In this document: positions 1-10,422 of the stretch, one piece after another
Layout: each line of letters begins with the position of its first letter
Position numbering within the stretch: the first letter of the stretch is position 1
Assembly: GCA_964016985.1 (NCBI GenBank)
Contig: OZ024823.1
Span: 114,859,935 to 114,923,934 of the forward strand
Reading direction: 5' to 3'
DNA length: 64,000 bases
Origin: Anodontia alba
Taxonomy: Eukaryota; Mollusca; Bivalvia; Lucinida; Lucinidae
Notes under the pieces: generated by a model
The model's input: the letters and a program-made list of their open reading frames with translations, nothing else
The model's database searches: none
What the model was told of the DNA's origin: nothing
Made by a program: the position numbers and the translations under genes

Positions 1-2345
1 TAAGTCTGGAAACAGCCACATTGTAGGGATTGACAAGGTCACAGTGCCTCCTATAGAACTTTTTAAGTGTTGACACTAGTTTAGTTCTTTGGTATCCCTG
101 AGTCAACAGTCTCGTAGTGAGCAGTCTTTCTCGTTCGGAAAAGTCCTGATACTCAGAGTAGGCTCCAGCATAACGAATTAATTGTGAAATGTAACCACCG
201 AATGTTGGTGCAGAAGGAATATTGCTGCTCAGAAACGGTAAACTAACTATGGGAAAGTTAAAGTCATCCAGTTTGTCGTAATGCCTAGTAGTGAGCTTTC
301 TTTAGTCTATATAGAGGTATAAATCCAAGTATGAGACGTTTTTTAATTTCAAGTTGATGTGGGTAGATGAATTCGCGGTTCACTAATGCATCATAAATGT
401 TTCTGTAGGTGAAATTGAAATGTTAGACAGGACGATGTTTTGCCTGTTTTCATGAAACAAAGTATCAAACGAGTATAAATACAAGCCGGTAAGCAATGGG
501 GCAAAAAAAGTTCCCACAGAAATGCCGATTGTTCGTTGAAATAACCGACCATCAAACTCCACAAAGATGTTGTCGATTAGATATTCCAGCATCTATACAA
601 CATCTGCATCAGAGTATTTTTGTGGTGTACAGAGTGGCCCTGAACAAAGTATGTGTCTGCATAGTAAAGGACAACATACTGGTGCGGCGATTTCTATTCT
701 TGCGAAAGAAACACTTTTACTGCTGTAAGAATTCTCGTCAGAATCTGAGAGAGGGGCTCTTAGCTGAGCCCGCAATATTATGTTGTTTTGTATGAATTCT
801 TGTGCAATGTAGAAATCCAGTATATTTTCGGAAGATCAAGATCTTCATCAGAGAGAGAAATTCCGAATGACACCATATCCGAATTGTGGTTTTGCAGAAT
901 TTCTTCCCTAGACAACGCAGTGAATTTGTATGTCGGGTTCCCTGCTGTTGTACTCAAACCAAGCTCCTCCATTAAGCAGTTGATATAATGTGTTTTGCAA
1001 ATAAACATACTATTGTTAGACGCTTTGTCCGCTGGAACAACAACAAACATAAGGGAGCTAATTCAGCGGAAACGTCTCGATCGTCAAATACCGAATCATG
1101 CCGGCGAGACGTGGTTCCGCGGAATGCCAAAATCTCGGACCAAAATACGTGTGTTTACCTAGGACATCACCGCTTTTACCCATTCAGAGAGTGTTCCAGC
1201 CTCTACGTTCTCCTGTTTGGCCCAGCGTCGTGCATACTCTTCAACAGAATCAAAGATTAACTTTAAATTCTCTTTCCAAGTAAACGATCTTGGTTCCCCC
1301 TATATTTAGGGTCCTTAGAAATAACGTATCTGAGATTGTCATGATGTACGATATTGAGGTCACCTGTTATAATGTAGCAAGCCGGCTTATAACATAACCC
1401 AGAGGATTGACAAGTACGTACGGAGGGACTGAACGTATTTTTACTCGCTGTTTAGACTGCAACAATGTTTTATATTAGGTGCAAGGGGATGTGGGGGAGG
1501 GGTTAGGATGGGGTGAATAACTGTAGAAAACAATCTTACTTTTGAGGTAAGGGGTACAGCTGATTTACTTTCTTGTGGTTCAGAATATTATTAATATTCA
1601 CGGCATCGTGGCCCTTATTTCTGAAATCAGGTTTCAGAAATTCTCTTTGTAGTCTCTTCTAATGAACCTGTCTGCACATGCCTGTACAGGCAAAATCTAG
1701 CAATATATAAAACATTATCAAATAACTTATACTGAAGAGAGTTTGGTATGAACTCGTTCATACCTAAAAAAGCCTCCTGTTGTAAAGAGCGACAGTTGAT
1801 ATACGTAACTTGGTACGAATATGATAAAGACCTAATGGTTGTTAGACATGTGGAAAGAGAACGTCAGTTGTGACGTCCTCATGTAGATTATGACGATTAT
1901 ACTTTGATGTCCACTTTTTTCTTCGTCTTTGAGAGCTGCAAGAACTTTCTCATCACATTCATCCAGCTACATCCTGGGCTGGTAAGGTTTCCTACAGAAT
2001 CAATTTTATAATTGGGTGCTGCAGTGCCTAATTCCGTGATCCAGTGTTCCTTACGTTGTCTACGAAGTGGCGTGCTGAGATTATGATTGTTCGAAGGGTA
2101 GTAGAGTTGTTCAAGTATTTGAACTTTAAAAGACAAATAAAATGAACTGGAAGATTGAGATATTGATAAAGCAATTGATTGCCACCGTGATTCACCTAAA
2201 ATGTATGACCAGATATTCTTATACGAAGTTGTCTTTTAGTCTCTCCTACGTATATCAATCGCAAAGAGAATACACCACCCCACAGACAACGTTAGAGGAC
2301 GTACAATTGAGATTATCCCAAAGACGACGCATTTACTGTTTGATC
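1..2345 (-). pseudogene. Decayed GIY-YIG + reverse transcriptase retroelement (RT1)
   Basis: Read on the minus strand, the pieces run in the order nuclease then reverse transcriptase. Around 2205-2290 a frame gives YVGETKRQLRIRISGHT, the YIG half of a GIY-YIG nuclease. It is followed at 2136-1897 by a segment with RRQRKEHWITELGTAAP. The RT part starts near 1260 (EEYARRWAKQENVE), continues with VVVPADKASNN and YWISTLHKN (1050-778), and reaches ISVGTFFAPLLTGLYLYS (592-383), the degenerate form of the RT motif normally read as MGTNCAPLLADLFLYS. The last 240 bases give SQLIRYAGAYSEYQDF and KKFYRRHCDLVNPYNV. Frames change repeatedly, part of the fingers/palm between 778 and 600 is missing, and the catalytic YIDD is spoiled (reads near NIYDALV at about 400). 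The family resembles Penelope-like elements with an N-terminal GIY-YIG domain; that assignment is inference. The element probably continues left of the window. Confidence 0.75.
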
Positions 2346-2359
2346 GTCTAAGACACGTT

Positions 2360-3600
2360 ATATGTACTCAGAACAATGCAGCACATAATCTTCCTTATTT
2401 ATACGCAAACTGCCAAAGTCTATACCGTTCTACGCTTATGTCTGTCCTGGTCTAGGCATGCACACAAACATTTTGCAAAACGGTGGCATAATCCTTGAGG
2501 TAAATCCATTCACTTTTAACTATCTGTGCAGACGTGCATGTGTAAGGGGGTTAGTCTACTTGTATATCAAATTGTTCCAACGGACAGATAAAAAAGTAAT
2601 AAACTGGCAGTTAATTATTACTAATACATCTCCATGTCGGGATACTGATTTACTGACCGTTCTGAGGCAGTGGTTCAGGTGGTCTTTGTTCTTTGTGTGG
2701 CCTTGTGTCTGCTCGCTGCGTTTTCCCATGTTTTGTCCTGCTCGTTGTCTTGTTGTTATGTTTAGTGGAACCTGTCTTGGATTGTGATCACCTTGTCGGG
2801 GAAGCGGGGAGCTTGTTACTTTACTTTTCTTTGATTTGTGGCTCGTTTACTTAAGTTAAATCCAAAGTTTTAAGAGTATGTACCAGGGGTTTATAAACAA
2901 AACTAGCGAATTTCTTGATGAACGATTCAATATGCAATCAGTAATACGACAATGGCGTTTGAATGATAACATAAAATTCCAGCTTTTATATTGATAATAC
3001 TTTTAGTACGTATGTGACATCGTTTATATTGATAATGCTTTTAGTACGTACGTGATATGTAACATCACGCGACTCACCCTGTTGATACATTGTTGAGATA
3101 AGTTTTTCGTGGATAATTTTTGTTTTCATCATTTACTAATATAGGGATCAAACATGTTTTTTTTATGCATTAACATTCGCCAGGTCCCGAGGGAGGTGTT
3201 GAAAACCGAGGCATTATTTCTTGCACTTTTTTGTTTCGCCTCTTCACCGATGTCTCGCGAACGCAATTTCCACGGACTATGCTCGTTCTATGGCCGGGCA
3301 GTACACATCTCGTAACGGCAACAAATCTGTGGTCCCGGTACGATCATATTGAAAGTTGCGTAGCCGTGCATTAACAGCGCGTGAATTGCCTTGTTAATAC
3401 ACGGCTTTTCGCCGGTTAATGCACGACTGTTAATAACGTGCGACACTGCTTTTTATGCAATAACATTGTTCTATAAACATGATGTTTTAATGATCAATAT
3501 CCCTCGTCGTCATGTTATAGAATTTATTCTGTACAACAAAAGGTAACGTAACAAATAAAGCACAACGTAAGAAAACGCATCTTCTGACATATGTGCCAAT
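2360..3600. other. Unassigned stretch with short repeats
   Basis: No gene is visible. At 2988-3059 a ~36-bp unit (TATATTGATAATRCTTTTAG...) is tandemly duplicated with a few differences. Between 3163 and 3465 short inverted pieces occur (GTGCATTAACAGCGCGTG and TTAATGCACGACTG, with GCCGTG/CACGGC), suggesting an eroded foldback element, but no clean ends can be drawn. 2640-2790 resembles other dispersed copies with a GATTGTGATCAC or GTGATTGTGGC motif. Confidence 0.4.
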
Positions 3601-3621
3601 CGAAGATACAAAGTCTGATCA

Positions 3622-4071
3622 CATTACGAAAACACGCCTATTCAAATACAGTTGACTCTCGTTATCTCGAACTCGCTTATCTCGAATAACCGCTTATCTC
3701 GAATCCTAAGGAGCAATTTCTCCTCTTTTCCACAATATTTTCGATATATCTCTAACGTCAAGAGTCCAATTACATATATATTTGTTAAATGTGGTTGTTC
3801 GAATTATTTTTTTCCTCAGTTCTGAAAATCTGATATGTCGAGGTACGGATGTCTCGAAGTGTTTCAGAGAGTCCTTTGGAATTCGAGATAACGAGAATCG
3901 ACTGTATATAGAAAATTTCACCTCCAAAAACTGAAAAACTTCAGATAAAAAAACAACTCTGATATTTTTCATAATGTAATAAAAAAAATGAATACCCCTG
4001 TAAACCCCAGTTTTACAATATAAAAGTGGGGTTTTTAAGGGGTCAAATTATATAGGCATGTTTTCGCGATG
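3622..4071 (+). mobile_element. Foldback MITE family A, copy A1 (core hairpin lost)
   Basis: Begins CATTACGAAAACACGCC and ends GGCATGTTTTCGCGATG. The right-hand block with ACCCCTGTAAACCCCAG and AAAGTGGGG is present, but the central long hairpin is absent: the sequence jumps from GATATTTTTCATA to TGAATACCCC. It is inserted in repeat G and is itself interrupted by B1. Confidence 0.85.
3649..3904 (+). mobile_element. TA-target MITE family B, copy B1, nested in A1
   Basis: Ends are CAGTTGACTCTCGTTATCTC and the inverted form GAGATAACGAGAATCGACTG, flanked by TA at 3647-3648 and 3905-3906. Removing B1 plus one TA restores the usual A sequence across the joint (TTCAAATATATAGAAAATT). Ends and TA target fit a Tc1/mariner/pogo-type non-autonomous element. 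The central hairpin seen in B2 and B3 is reduced to one arm here. Confidence 0.85.
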
Positions 4072-4590
4072 AGAGTCTTTGCTGTCCGCAAAAAGAAATT
4101 TTACATTCTTAGCAAAATATCCAAAATGCCTGAACGCCCAGACTGATCTGAACTCGACTGAGCGCACATGTCCTAAGGTACGTTTCTGACGTTGTGGTTA
4201 TTATTCTTTTTAATTTTATCTACTGTAAGGACATTTTCGAATACGTTTTAGGGAACATATGTCTTATTCCTTAATCATATAGCAGAAAATATTATGTATT
4301 TAGGTATCGTAACTGTTAATGCGTTGCCTATTTCATTAGAATCTGTTTAAATCTTCGAATGTGTAATTAAAAGACCTACCTCAATATTCTATGTTCTGCT
4401 TATGTTTTTGTGTTTGGTTTGCTTAATGGCGTTTCTTGGTACTATTTCGCCCGTATTTTCTGTAGTTTATATTGGATAAACATTATGAAATGTGAAGTTT
4501 CGCGTATTTATCAACCCATGTGTTTGTATATTTTCTGACTTAATTGTAATAAGGACACGATGATTTTGCGTAAGCAGATAAATAATACAC

Positions 4591-4619
4591 ACGCACGCAC
4601 GCACGCACACACACACACA
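4591..4619. repeat. CACG/CA microsatellite
   Basis: A short (CACG)n run followed by (CA)n. Confidence 0.9.
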
Positions 4620-4761
4620 AATAAGCTCTAATTAGTTCATAGATTTTTCCATTTAATGAGCATTTCAATTCCCAGAAAACTGTATTTCAGGACCGAATAT
4701 AAAGAATATTACGATAATTGTGACATGAACTTAAAGCACGTCAACTACGTGAACCGCAAGG

Positions 4762-5000
4762 TGAGATACGTACCTTCTAACATGTGCGCCAAACGGAGGC
4801 TCAAATCAGCCTGCGCATCCACATAGTCTGATAAGAGTCTTCGTTGTCCGCATGAAGAAACTTTGCATTCTTGGCTGTCTTAAATGCGCCCAGTGAAGTA
4901 CCTGACCAGACCGCGCAAAAATAGTCTGATCTAAATCTTCGCCAGGCGCTCATGTCCGAATGTAGGTTTACTGACATTGCGGCAAACGTAAAAACGCAGT
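4762..5000 (+). repeat. Dispersed repeat G, copy 2
   Basis: Uninterrupted copy: AACATGTGCGCC, GGCTCAAATCAGCCTGCGCA, AGTCTGATAAGAGTCTTCG and GTCCGCATGAAGAAACTTTG follow in order. It serves as the empty-site reference for the A1 and A13 insertions. Confidence 0.6.
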
Positions 5001-5013
5001 GCTCAAGTAACAA

Positions 5014-5089
5014 CCCATCTAGCATTCTTTATAAATCTATAGCGGGCCGTTATCGGCCCGCTATAGATTTATAAAAAATGCTTACTGGG
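5014..5089. mobile_element. Palindromic MITE family C, copy C1 (short form)
   Basis: Starts CCCATCTAGCATTC and ends GCTTACTGGG. It is a 76-bp palindrome with one GGGCCGTTATCGGCCC centre; the ~30 bp centre of full-length copies (GTCAGCTACCCTGAC and one flanking unit) is missing. Since each arm holds its own small palindrome, a centre deletion leaves a smaller but still perfect palindrome. Confidence 0.85.
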
Positions 5090-5517
5090 TTTCTTACCGT
5101 ACAAGAAACAAACGATGGTAAATGCACTCGCTTTAATCTTCCCACTTATGACACGATAGTATAAAGATAATCCGAAAAATCAAATTTACAAGACAGAGAA
5201 ATGTAAGATAAGAAATAATCTGGCAATTAGTGAATGCAGACAAGGAGCACGTGCTTGACAGTGCCACTGTTTAATATCCCACTTAAACGATACCATCTAA
5301 GCCCCAACAAGAAAATGGTACCTTTTAGTACATACCATAGCCATAGTTCTGGGTAAAAGACGATTTAAAACAAACGTATTCATCTTTTCGTGTCTTCGTT
5401 TTGTTTTTATTTCTATACAAAAGAACATGTTGCGAGATGATTCTAATGAGTTACAGTGTCATATGAGGTGTGCGATGAGAAAATGTCTTTGCAACATATG
5501 CAAACAGTTAACGGCCA

Positions 5518-5760
5518 GGCCCCGAGGTTATAAAACTTTTCTCATGCTCAACTCAGCTGAGCATGAAATTTTTCATGCTTATAAATCTCAAATTACTAAC
5601 AATTGCAAATGTTTTCTTGCTAAACTTAGCTAAGCATGAAAATTTCTCTGCTAATAAATATGAAAATGCCAACTATTGTTGGCATTTTCATATTTATTAG
5701 CGGAGAAATTTTCATGTTCAGCTGAGTTGAGCGTGAAAAATGTTTTATAACCTCGGGGCC
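5518..5760. mobile_element. Foldback MITE H
   Basis: Ends GGCCCCGAGGTTATAAAAC and GTTTTATAACCTCGGGGCC are exact inverted repeats. A second arm pair (CATGCTCAACTCAGCTGAGC and its near complement at the right) and a central hairpin (AAATATGAAAATGCCAACTA, inverted around 5677) follow. Only one copy is seen here. No clear target duplication beyond one A. Confidence 0.85.
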
Positions 5761-5932
5761 AGATCAGCCAGCCAGCGAAGCCGCACAATCTGGCAAGAGT
5801 CTTTGCTTTATATCGCTATATTCTAATGTATTTACTAGCTATGCAGCGCAAGAGAACAGCGAATGACCTGATAAGCCGTCGCTGTCCTCATATGTCCCTA
5901 AAAACATTTACATGGTGGGCCCATATGTTTAC

Positions 5933-5998
5933 ATAAAAAAAAAAAGAAAAGAAAAACAAAGAAAAACAAAAAAAACAAAAAAAAAAAAAAAAAAAAAG
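5933..5998. repeat. A-rich tract
   Basis: Long A runs broken by single C or G. It ends before GGGGTAGATTTTTTTC. Confidence 0.9.
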
Positions 5999-6330
5999 GG
6001 GTAGATTTTTTTCTATATAATGGATACAACTGTTGTGAATCCATGTTTGGTTTCCTGTGCTCTAATCCCCTTCTGGTAATAAATCTACTTTAACCCTTTC
6101 ATCCCTGAACTTCTGAAATAGACTTTGCCATTTTTGGTTGGATTGTTTACAATCAAGCCATAGTATACACACACCAAAATTTCCTTAAGGTTGTTGTCCA
6201 CGTGATTATCATTCACCTATGAAATTTAACCACGCGTTTATACAATATACAGGAAAGGATTATTTATAGCCGCGCCATTCTTGTCGCTGTGGCGTCAGAG
6301 TGCAGTTTAAAGAGGATAAACTGTAACACC

Positions 6331-6397
6331 GCAAACAGTGCAGACCCAGATCAGACGCCGCAGAATGCGGCGTCTGATCTGGGTCTGCACTGTTTGC
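6331..6397. mobile_element. Hairpin core of family D, copy D1
   Basis: A perfect 67-bp palindrome, two 32-nt arms around GAA, starting GCAAACAGTGCAGACCCAGA. The same core sits in the middle of complete family D elements such as 49639-49861. The flanks here are only partly D-like (TAACCCTTTCATCCCTGAAC at 6092). Confidence 0.85.
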
Positions 6398-6542
6398 TAA
6401 ATAACAGGATGTTATTGTTAAAAAAGTCCCCGTTTAGGACCATTTTCGAAGCCTACACTCAGAGACAATCGACCCTCCAGTGCTGTCAGTACTTTGATTG
6501 AACTTGGACAGGCTAGTAAATAAGATGTTCATTAACAAGATG

Positions 6543-6609
6543 GCAAAAAGTGTAGATCCTAATCAGATGGCTCATTATGAGCCATCTCATCTGGATCTAC
6601 ACTGTTTGC
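6543..6609. mobile_element. Family D, copy D2 hairpin core
   Basis: GGCAAAAAGTGTAGATCCTA pairs with GGATCTACACTGTTTGC around a GGCTCATTATGAGCC centre. The left flank TTGGACAGGC and right flank GTTTAAAGAGTTAAAG are typical D flanks. The core sequence differs from D1 but remains palindromic. Confidence 0.75.
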
Positions 6610-6963
6610 ATTGGCCTCTGTACTGGTCTACAGGGTTTAAAGAGTTAAAGAATTTGCCCCTAAGGCGTAATAGGATATATATTTCAGGTACAATTTTACG
6701 TCACAACTCAGAAATTATGTTTGTAGGTAAGGTTTTTGAGTAAAAGTTTGTATGTTTTCAATTTGATAATGCGATGACGTAATCTAATCACGGGATCAGC
6801 TGAAGGATGTCGTTTGGATTAGCATATCAGAAGATAGATGGATAAGAGATGCAAATAACTTACACGTCAGTTAAGTCAGATTGTTTTTATAAAGTTTCGT
6901 CAGAGTAGAAGTGCTAATTGCATTCCTTCATAGAACTACAAGCACTGAATGTAACAAGTTGTA

Positions 6964-7332
6964 AGTTTGGTTTGGAGTTTAACGGCCCAGTTAACACTAT
7001 AAAGTTCATGTGAGCCGGTCAGTTTGTTTGTTTGTGTTGAGGTTTTACGGCCCAGTCAACCCAATGGGGTCATGTCGAGCGCGGTCAGTTTACCTAACCA
7101 CACGTTTACTGGGCAGGCTTAGTCCTCTAAGCGGTTAACCAGTATCGTGCACATTCTTTCGCCAGAAACTGACAACTGCCCTTCTTGAATCAGCGGAAGG
7201 GAGAGAATGACCGTAGAAAATATTTCATGATCAATCTCCACGAAAGAATGTTGCCGACCTCGGCGGGGGTTGAAACCGCGACCTCCTCGTCTCCAGTCGG
7301 ACGGCGCATCCAACTGAGCCACCGAGGCCGGT
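6964..7332 (-). mobile_element. tRNA-headed SINE, copy S1
   Basis: On the minus strand the element starts GGCCTCGGTGGCTCAGTTGG, with a Pol III A-box-like GTGGCTCAGTTGG and a B-box-like GGTTTCAACCCC (degenerate). The body carries CATTCTTTCGTGGAGATTGA and GAAAGAATGTGCACGATACT, and the tail has ACAAACAAACAAAC. A second tail unit repeats the TGACTGGGCCGTAAAACC module as TAACTGGGCCGTTAAACTCC. Copies S2 and S3 share head and body. It is a retroposed element, not a working tRNA gene: the acceptor stem is imperfect and body sequence follows directly. Confidence 0.8.
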
Positions 7333-7404
7333 CAGTTTACATACGACACAGGTCAACAAGTTGTAAGCATGACATAATTGTACTATACCTTGTGGAAGAA
7401 GCTA

Positions 7405-7640
7405 GACTTTATGCCTAGTGGGTTCTTCTGTCTTAGCTTTGGACCGATCCACATCCAGTGGAAGGGGAGGTCTGGTTTATTATTATTACCATGTTCTACA
7501 GAAATTACTGTATTTAAGTCTAGCGTCCCATAAAAGGACTATGGCAAACAGTGATGACCCTGGTCAGAGACCGCATCTGATCATGGTCTACACTGGTTGC
7601 CATTGTCCCTTTTGTGAGTCGCTAGGCATAAATAGGTTTA
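7405..7640 (+). mobile_element. Family D, copy D3
   Basis: Starts TTTATGCCTAGTGGGTTCTT and ends GCTAGGCATAAATAGG. The degenerate core runs from GCAAACAGTGATGACCCTGG to ATGGTCTACACTGGTTGCC. Confidence 0.75.
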
Positions 7641-7662
7641 GCATTATGCGTACTTAATACAT

Positions 7663-7795
7663 CATTATGAAAACATGCCTATTCAAATATAATGAAAATT
7701 TCACCACTAAAAAACTGAAAATTCTGATATTTTGCAAATTTCTGCTCAAAACGTAGATTGTGAGTACTTGTTAGAACTGCCTCGCCGGCAGGCAG
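7663..7795 (+). mobile_element. Family A, copy A2 (right side lost)
   Basis: Starts CATTATGAAAACATGCC, runs into the left hairpin arm (GTTAGAACTGCCTCGCC) and breaks off at the hairpin centre. GGCAGGCAGGCA follows, and then unrelated sequence. Confidence 0.8.
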
Positions 7796-7867
7796 GCATA
7801 TTTGCAGTTGGTTTGATCTGTGATTACAAATACAGATACTATAATAATTTAGATTGCGCGGATCCTC

Positions 7868-7958
7868 TGTGTGTATGTGTGTATGTGTGTGTGTGCGTGT
7901 TTGTGTGTGTTAGTATGTGTGTGTGTGTTTGGTGTGTGTGTGTGTGTGTGTGTGTGTG
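7868..7958. repeat. GT microsatellite
   Basis: About 90 bp of imperfect (GT)n with TATGT and TTTGT interruptions. Frames reading only Cys and Val here are artefacts. Confidence 0.95.
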
Positions 7959-8149
7959 ACGTTAGATCTGTAATTACAAGTAATTACTTGTTACCAGTGA
8001 CCAATGATTTTTTTTTCAGTTTGCGCGCCTTATCTTCACAAGCAGCCTCGCACTGTTATATGGGTCAGATGTCTGACACACATTTCTAATTCCTATCTTC
8101 CCGATACGAGATGAGAGCCTCCCGTCGAGCCACATATGATGTAATACTA

Positions 8150-8403
8150 TCATATTACATAGACCTTATTAACTAAATAATTACAAAAGTCAGATAAAAA
8201 ATTCTGATATTTTTCATATTTCTGCTTAAAACATAGAGTGTTGGTACGCGTTAGAACCGCCTCGATGAGGCGGTTCTAACGGGAACCCACAATCTATATT
8301 TTTGAGCAGAAAAAAATAATGCATACCCCTGTAAACCCCAGCTTTACTATATAAAAGTGGGGTTTAAGGGGGGCCAAAATTATATAGGCGTGTTTTCGTG
8401 ATG
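8150..8403 (+). mobile_element. Family A, copy A3 (left end decayed)
   Basis: The left end is hardly recognisable (CATATTACATAGACC). The hairpin (CGTTAGAACCGCCTCGATGA to its complement) and the right end GGCGTGTTTTCGTGATG are intact. Confidence 0.85.
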
Positions 8404-8538
8404 ATAAGTGAAGATACCCAGGAAAAGCCAGAATCACAAAGCACAACCCTTCCGAGGCACCAAAAGAAGGAGAGATGAGGAACAAATGAAGAAAGATCAA
8501 ACTCCACATATTAAACCACAGAAGCACAAACAAAGAAC
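8404..8538 (-). repeat. Dispersed repeat fragment with GTGATTCTGGC motif
   Basis: Read on minus it resembles pieces at 17340-17430, 25920-26030, 29870-30000, 30440-30540 and 40005-40080, which share CTTTGGTGTCTGGGA-like and GTGATTGTGGCA-like blocks. The element type is unknown. Confidence 0.45.
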
Positions 8539-8752
8539 CCAGTACGCATTCTACCCTGCTAGCATTCTACATAAATCTACAGCGGGCCGTTAGCGGCCCG
8601 TCAGCTACCCTGACGGGCCGCTAACGGCCCGCTGTAGATTTATGTAGAATGCTTACCGGGTACATAAATCTATAGCGGGCCGTTATCGGCCCGTCAGGGT
8701 AGCTGACGGGCCGATAACGGTCCGCTGTAGATTTATAAAGAATGCTAGCTGT
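8539..8752. mobile_element. Family C tandem cluster (C2, C3)
   Basis: CCCAGTACGCATTCTAC (a stub of a C end) leads into C2 (8554-8660, full 107-bp palindrome, ends CCCTGCTAGC and TTACCGGG). It is followed with no spacer by C3 (8661-8751), which lacks its outer left end. In C2 both arms have TTAGCGG/CCGCTAA and ACAGCGG/CCGCTGT where most copies have TTATCGG/CCGATAA and ATAGCGG/CCGCTAT. Confidence 0.85.
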
Positions 8753-8942
8753 GAAGAACTGCTACAGAGGATCTGCCTTTGAAAACATACTTGGGGCTGA
8801 AATCAGTCGTAATCGCGTGAAATATCACCTTTAATTCTGAAACAGCTTTAAATAATAAAATATATGTTTAGTCTGCATGAGGGTTTTCTACATCATCTGT
8901 GAAACAACATCACAGTGAAACACATATAATCAAAAAGCCTTA

Positions 8943-9228
8943 CATTACGAAAACACACCTATTCAAATATACTGAAAATTTTATCACCATAAAAAAAAAA
9001 AAAAAAAAAAATCAGATAAAAAAATCTGATATTTTTCATAGTTCTGCTCTAAACATAGATTGTGCGTACTCGTTAGAACCGCCTCGGCGAGGCGGTTCTA
9101 ACAAGTCCCAAAATCTATGTTTTTGAACAGAAGTAAGAAAAATAATGTATACCCCTGTAAACCCCAGTTTCACTATATAAAAGTAGGGTTTTAGGGGTTC
9201 ATTATTGTATAGACATGTTTTCGTGATG
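8943..9228 (+). mobile_element. Family A, copy A4
   Basis: CATTACGAAAACACACC at the left, GACATGTTTTCGTGATG at the right. The hairpin is CGTTAGAACCGCCTCGGCGA and its complement. An A tract of about 22 sits in the left third. Confidence 0.9.
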
Positions 9229-9239
9229 ATTTAAAACAT

Positions 9240-9594
9240 ATTTTATTTGAATACAAGGTGTAGACTATTTCATCTACCCTTTGCTGTCTCCATTTCTGTC
9301 TGTCTGTCTGTCTCTCTTTCAAATCTTATTGACATTTGCGAAGGATGGTAAAATATCAAAATACTAAATGATTGCTTTGTCCATAATAATTTCTATTTAG
9401 ACAACCGTCCTTGAAAAATCATGATTTCGCTCCCATAACGATATGGTAAGAATGTAAATCTGTATTCTAGGAGATACTGTGTATACATTATCAACATTTG
9501 TACAGTTCCTTCTCGCACGCGTTTGCTGTCTATATTTATTCCTGATTTACATATTTTATGTAAATTAAGTATCATTAAATGTTTAGAAACTGAA

Positions 9595-9625
<31 letters not shown>

Positions 9626-9850
9626 GAAACAGTTTTAATGAGACATATTAATTTTAATTTGGCAGGGATAAATGGGAATTGTCAAAAACAAAAGCAAAAA
9701 GGTGTATCATTAAATAGGCCTCGACGTGTTTCAGATATTAACCAGACAGTAGTGAATCAAAAGGATTCTGGCAAGCATATTCTGAGCAAGCCTTTTGACT
9801 TATATTCCGTAGCTCTCTCCTGTACTATTAAGTGATTAATTGTCATATTT
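9240..9850. other. No recognisable feature
   Basis: AT-rich sequence with a CTGT/CT run at 9297-9318 and an A tract at 9593-9617. No element ends and no credible coding region. Confidence 0.5.
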
Positions 9851-9853
9851 TTT

Positions 9854-10132
9854 CATTACGAAAACACGCCTATTCAAATATATATAAAATTTTGACTCCA
9901 AAAACTGAAAATTTTCAGATAAAAAACTCAGATATTTTTTCATATTTCTGCACAAAACATAGATTGTGGGCACTCGTTAGAACCGCCTCACCGAGGCAGT
10001 TCTAACGAGTACCCACAATCTATGTTTTGAGCAGAAATAAGAAAAATAATGTATACCCCTGTAAACCCCAGTTTTACTATATAAAAGTGGGGTTTAAGGG
10101 GGTCTAAATTATATAGGCATGTTTCCGTGATG
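9854..10132 (+). mobile_element. Family A, copy A5
   Basis: Complete, CATTACGAAAACACGCC to GGCATGTTTCCGTGATG. The hairpin has unpaired changes: GGGCACT against AGTACCC, and ACCGCC against GGCAGT. Confidence 0.9.
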
Positions 10133-10422
10133 GTTTGTGTTTTGTGTTGTGCATTTACAGTATTCTGAATAAATCTTTACCACTTCCTTGGCAGATGCAA
10201 CAGTTGACAAACCGATGATATTTTTTTCATATTTTTCTAAGAAAATATATTTTGCCCTTTTTGCAAATTGTGTCTATTTTCTAGGAAAAATAAGATAAAA
10301 ATATTTCAACGTGTCCTAGCATGATAAGTGTTACATACTTGCAGTTAAGAATTCAGAACATGTTTCCAAGAGTTTTCATCCACCTTAAAAAAGATTGTTC
10401 CTCGTTACAAAAAGGTAGGTTA

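Larger units (their letters stand above)
3565..4195 (+). repeat. Dispersed repeat G, copy 1, split by element A1
   Basis: Family G carries TTCTGACATATGTGCC, AGTCTGATCAGAGTCTTCG and TGTCCGCATGAAGAAA-like blocks. Here the left half (3565-3621) ends in AGTCTGATCA and the right half resumes at 4072 with AGAGTCTTTGCTGTCCGC. The 450 bp in between is A1 with its own nested B. Other G copies (4762, 10560, 26335, 36370) supply the uninterrupted comparison. Confidence 0.6.

Noticed and set aside
4801..5025. Frames over dispersed repeat G (4801, 36231, 36389)
   Set aside because: Repeat DNA without conserved reading frame between copies.
5014..5089. Rho-independent terminators (GC-rich stem-loops)
   Set aside because: The stems are transposon palindromes in animal DNA, with no adjacent genes and no U tract.
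7119..7322. Protein MAQLDAPSDWRRGGRGF...
   Set aside because: It is the reading of a tRNA-derived SINE (S1) and recurs in shifted form in S3.
7119..7333. tRNA gene at the head of S1 (likewise 14500, 40300, 45143, 45530)
   Set aside because: A- and B-box-like words are present but acceptor arms do not pair properly, and SINE body sequence follows directly. These are retroposed tRNA-like heads.
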